From: Candidatus Bathyarchaeota archaeon | GTDB taxonomy: Archaea > Thermoproteota > Bathyarchaeia > TCS64 | DNA: 13,815 bases | Assembly (NCBI GenBank): GCA_014729945.1 | Contig: WJJC01000135.1 | Coordinates: 1 to 13,815, forward strand | Direction: 5' to 3' | Part shown: positions 11,546-13,815 of the stretch, piece by piece | Layout: each line of letters opens with the position of its first letter | Numbering within the stretch: position 1 is the first letter of the stretch | Position numbers and translations under genes: made by a program | Notes under the pieces: model-generated | Database searches by the model: none | What the model saw: only the letters and a program-made list of their open reading frames with translations | What the model was told of the DNA's origin: nothing

Positions 11546-13557
11546 CGCAATATAAACTTAATAACTTCTTTAACATATCCTCCAGTTCCCGAGAGTTTAT
11601 TCAGCTTCTCTAGATATTCAACCCATTGGTAACCAAGAGCGTATCTCCATTGTTGAAACTCATCCTCAACCCTGTTATAGACATCTGTATGTTTTTGACA
11701 AAAAACAGAGTCCTCCAATTTATCCCTGTTACAAACCTTACAGCTTTCACCACCGTCTAAGCTTCTTTTCCCTAGTATCGTATTTGAAATGGAACGTCCT
11801 ATCTGCTCCTCATTTTTCTTGAAATCCTCCAAAATAGATTTCAACTCTTCCATAGCTTCACTGAAAACCTTGTCTGGATCCTTTTGATTTTCCTCTATTT
11901 TTTTAAGCTCTTTCTCAAGTATTCGAGTAAACTCTACTTTAATAATATCTGGACAAAAAGTTTGTAATGTTTCAATAGTTACTTCGCCAAGCTCGGTTAT
12001 CTTAATTTTATTACTTTTCACATATCCTCTCTGATACAAGGTATCAATTATATTACTACGAGTAGCCTTCGTACCTATATCCTCCTGTTCCATTTTTCTA
12101 ACAAGGGATGAAGGATTAAAACGTGAACTAGGCCTAGTATATCTTCTACGTGTTGATAGGCTAGTTATCGGCACAATTTGACCAATTTCAATTTTAGGTA
12201 TTCGTTGATCCTTCAACTTATGATATTCTCCATAAAACTGAGTCCATCCCGTTTTCTGGGTCAAGATGCCTCGAAGGTAAAAGGTGTGTCCCTTAACCTC
12301 AATAGAAATAGTTGTATCAACTTGAATTAGATCTTCACCAAGTGATGCCATGAAACGTTTGACTATCAAATCATAGATGTTCTTCTCCTCTTTTTTTAGT
12401 TGTCTTGGTCTTTGACCCGTTGGATGAATTGCTGGATGGGCTGGATCTTCCCCCTTTCCTTGTTTTGGTATGAATCTTTTCCGGCCTAATAGAAGCTTAG
12501 ATTCTTCTTCATATTTACGGTTTTTTGACAATTCTTCCAAGATTTCTTTAACATTAATCTCTTTAGGTATTTTATTGCTCTCAGTCCTTGGATAGCTAAT
12601 ATAGGCGCCTAGATACAGTTTCTCAGCGGCCTTAAGAGTATCTGATGGACTCATTTTGAAGTGCTTATACGCATCGTTCTGAAGATCCCCAAGATTAAAT
12701 GGAGAAGGTGGGGCGATATTTTTCGACTGCTCATCAATATCATTCACTTTTCCCTTTTTGCCTCGGCACTCCCTAGCTACATCTCTAGCATGTATTTCCC
12801 TTTTCAGAGTCTGTTTCTCATAATCAAGGGAATACGTCTCACCCTCAATCTCTGTCTCGGCGTAGACCTTCCAATAGGGAGTGGGAATAAAAGACTGAAT
12901 ACTCTGCTCTAAATCATAGACAAACTTTAATGCTGGACCTTGGACACGCCCAATACTTAGCACCTTCTTAAAGTCTAGGAAACGACGCGCGGCGAGTGTC
13001 AATGCTCGACTCAGATTTATACCGAAAAGCCAGTCAGTTTCATGCCGTGTCTTTCCTGCAGACACTACTGAGTAATCAAGACTGGGGGTTATATGTTCCC
13101 AAGCAGAGACAAGTTCTTTTGAGGTTAGAGTACTATAAAGCATTCTTCTAGCTTTGGTTAAGGCTTGATCTCCTATTCCATGTTTAATTATGTTATATGC
13201 GATTAGGCTTCCTTCCTGGTCGTAGTCACATGCGCTAACGTAACCATCTATTTTGTTGGCTAACCCAATTATTGCGTCAAGGTATTGTTTAGTATAGGAT
13301 AGTTTCTTGTTACTTTCATATGTGGGAACCCACTCTATATCATAAACTGGGTAGCTCCACCCTCCTTTTTTTTGCTCTATAGTATAGAGGTGCCCTACTG
13401 CACTAACAATTACTAGTTCATCTCCCTTATGTTCTGCTACATAGAATGACACTTTTCCATATTTCCCCTTCCGCGGAGAACTAGAGTCATCAAGTGCGTG
13501 AGCTATTTTTCTAGCTGAGCTGGGTTTCTCTGTAATAACTAAGTATCGTGATTGCAA
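11542..13557 (-). CDS. topA: DNA topoisomerase I (type IA, archaeal) with C-terminal zinc/Trp extension
   Basis: Relaxes negative supercoils by single-strand passage. A TOPRIM domain comes first: E10 (TEKPSSA) and DYDQEG (111-116, the D-x-D-x-E metal site). The core has SIGRVQGP (201-208) and the active tyrosine Y322 in YISYPRTES, then HPAIHPTG and the IGTKATRSNIIDTLYQRGY block typical of type IA enzymes. A charged coiled-coil-like stretch (about 525-580) leads to a tail from residue 606: CKVC, ending CQKH (C606, C609, C620, H623), followed by a helical part with QQWRYALGYQWVEYL. The tail lacks the usual tetracysteine topoisomerase zinc ribbons. The start is TTG at 13557, in the position relatives begin. 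No ribosome site is seen, and an A/T box about 30 nt upstream suggests a leaderless mRNA. No reverse-gyrase helicase part. Topoisomerase III is the alternative name. Confidence 0.93.
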   Translation of the reverse strand: MQSRYLVITEKPSSARKIAHALDDSSSPRKGKYGKVSFYVAEHKGDELVIVSAVGHLYTIEQKKGGWSYPVYDIEWVPTYESNKKLSYTKQYLDAIIGLANKIDGYVSACDYDQEGSLIAYNIIKHGIGDQALTKARRMLYSTLTSKELVSAWEHITPSLDYSVVSAGKTRHETDWLFGINLSRALTLAARRFLDFKKVLSIGRVQGPALKFVYDLEQSIQSFIPTPYWKVYAETEIEGETYSLDYEKQTLKREIHARDVARECRGKKGKVNDIDEQSKNIAPPSPFNLGDLQNDAYKHFKMSPSDTLKAAEKLYLGAYISYPRTESNKIPKEINVKEILEELSKNRKYEEESKLLLGRKRFIPKQGKGEDPAHPAIHPTGQRPRQLKKEEKNIYDLIVKRFMASLGEDLIQVDTTISIEVKGHTFYLRGILTQKTGWTQFYGEYHKLKDQRIPKIEIGQIVPITSLSTRRRYTRPSSRFNPSSLVRKMEQEDIGTKATRSNIIDTLYQRGYVKSNKIKITELGEVTIETLQTFCPDIIKVEFTRILEKELKKIEENQKDPDKVFSEAMEELKSILEDFKKNEEQIGRSISNTILGKRSLDGGESCKVCNRDKLEDSVFCQKHTDVYNRVEDEFQQWRYALGYQWVEYLEKLNKLSGTGGYVKEVIKFILR

Positions 13558-13624
13558 TATGATGAAAATAATGCATTTTTCGCCAATAATTGTTATGGTA
13601 TCAATTTTGTATTGGGGTTTCTAA

Positions 13625-13660
13625 CTGATTTACCCTAGGGGTTTTGAGAAATAAAACCCT
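13625..13660 (-). repeat. CCCTAGGG intergenic motif, copy 4, with adjacent hairpin
   Basis: Core 13633-13640. Bases 13625-13648 are the exact reverse complement of 9776-9799. Overlapping it, GGGTTTT (13639-13645) and AAAACCC (13653-13659) are perfect 7-bp arms with a 7-nt spacer. It sits between the divergent topA and the gene starting at 13715, about 70-80 nt from each start, where it could serve both promoters. Confidence 0.65.
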
Positions 13661-13714
13661 TAGCAAAACACTAAATCGATAGAATTATCACGGGTATTGT
13701 ATCTTGAAAGATTA

Positions 13715-13815
13715 ATGGAACCCTTTACAGCAGTCTATACCAATGAAGAGGTCGTGGTACCCACACAATCAGATGCTGACAGTCTATACCAGAACGGTTA
13801 TGGGTACAGGAAGAA
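13715..13815 (+). CDS. endA: Probable tRNA-splicing endonuclease, N-terminal fragment (cut by window end)
   Basis: Only 33 complete codons are inside the window. They read MEPFTAVYTNEEVVVPT and then ADSLYQNGYGYRKK. The pattern of a short beta-rich start (VVV), a helix and a LYxxGYGxx turn is that of the N-terminal domain of archaeal EndA, which removes introns at bulge-helix-bulge sites in pre-tRNA. The catalytic Tyr/His/Lys domain is beyond the window, so this is a tentative call. Divergent from topA. A weak GAAAG lies 5 nt before the ATG, and a TATA-like ATAGAATTAT (13679-13688) lies about 30 nt upstream. Confidence 0.5.
   Translation, partial: MEPFTAVYTNEEVVVPTQSDADSLYQNGYGYRK

Noticed and set aside
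1..13815. CRISPR array, tRNA/rRNA genes, toxin-antitoxin or phage modules
   Set aside because: No regularly spaced direct repeats, no cloverleaf or conserved rRNA segments, and no recognisable defence or phage proteins were found on either strand.

Overview
The window looks like chromosomal DNA from an archaeon of moderate GC content. The evidence is the gene set: a euryarchaeal/TACK-type topoisomerase I, NucS/EndoMS, a tRNA-splicing endonuclease start and a GyaR-type hydroxyacid dehydrogenase. Archaeal promoter architecture agrees with this, with TATA-like boxes about 25 nt before inferred transcript starts and very short leaders. The phylum cannot be fixed from the sequence; a Bathyarchaeia- or Asgard-like lineage is my guess. 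No rRNA, tRNA or CRISPR was recognised.

Left part (1-5007). The 3' part of ilvD (branched-chain amino acid synthesis) converges on a solitary M16 zinc peptidase gene. Behind the peptidase lies a 186-bp element with terminal inverted repeats (copy A), then a two-domain winged-helix protein gene. That gene is divergent from a glyoxylate/hydroxypyruvate reductase-like gene. Two helically phased TCAG-N7-CTGA palindromes sit between the divergent pair and probably form its shared operator.

Middle part (5008-8894). An SDR-type L-threonine 3-dehydrogenase and 2-amino-3-ketobutyrate CoA ligase (glycine C-acetyltransferase) are divergently transcribed. Together they turn threonine plus CoA into glycine and acetyl-CoA. 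The reductase-like enzyme next door may handle glyoxylate or hydroxypyruvate linked to glycine and serine (inference). Convergent to kbl is a tight operon of an MBL-fold hydrolase and the mismatch endonuclease NucS, 3 nt apart.

Gene-poor stretch (8895-9830). It holds copy B of the TIR element (187 bp), a 55-codon orphan ORF that may be a remnant, and a small C2H2 zinc-finger gene.

Right part (9831-13815). An MFS transporter is divergent from a small CxxC protein gene. That gene ends tail-to-tail, overlapping by 4 nt, with topA, which carries a C-terminal zinc and Trp-rich extension. The window closes in the first codons of a probable endA.

Crossing all of this, a motif centred on CCCTAGGG with conserved flanks occurs in four intergenic regions and in the same form in no gene. 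Together with the TIR element pair and the paired operator, it is the most unusual content here.
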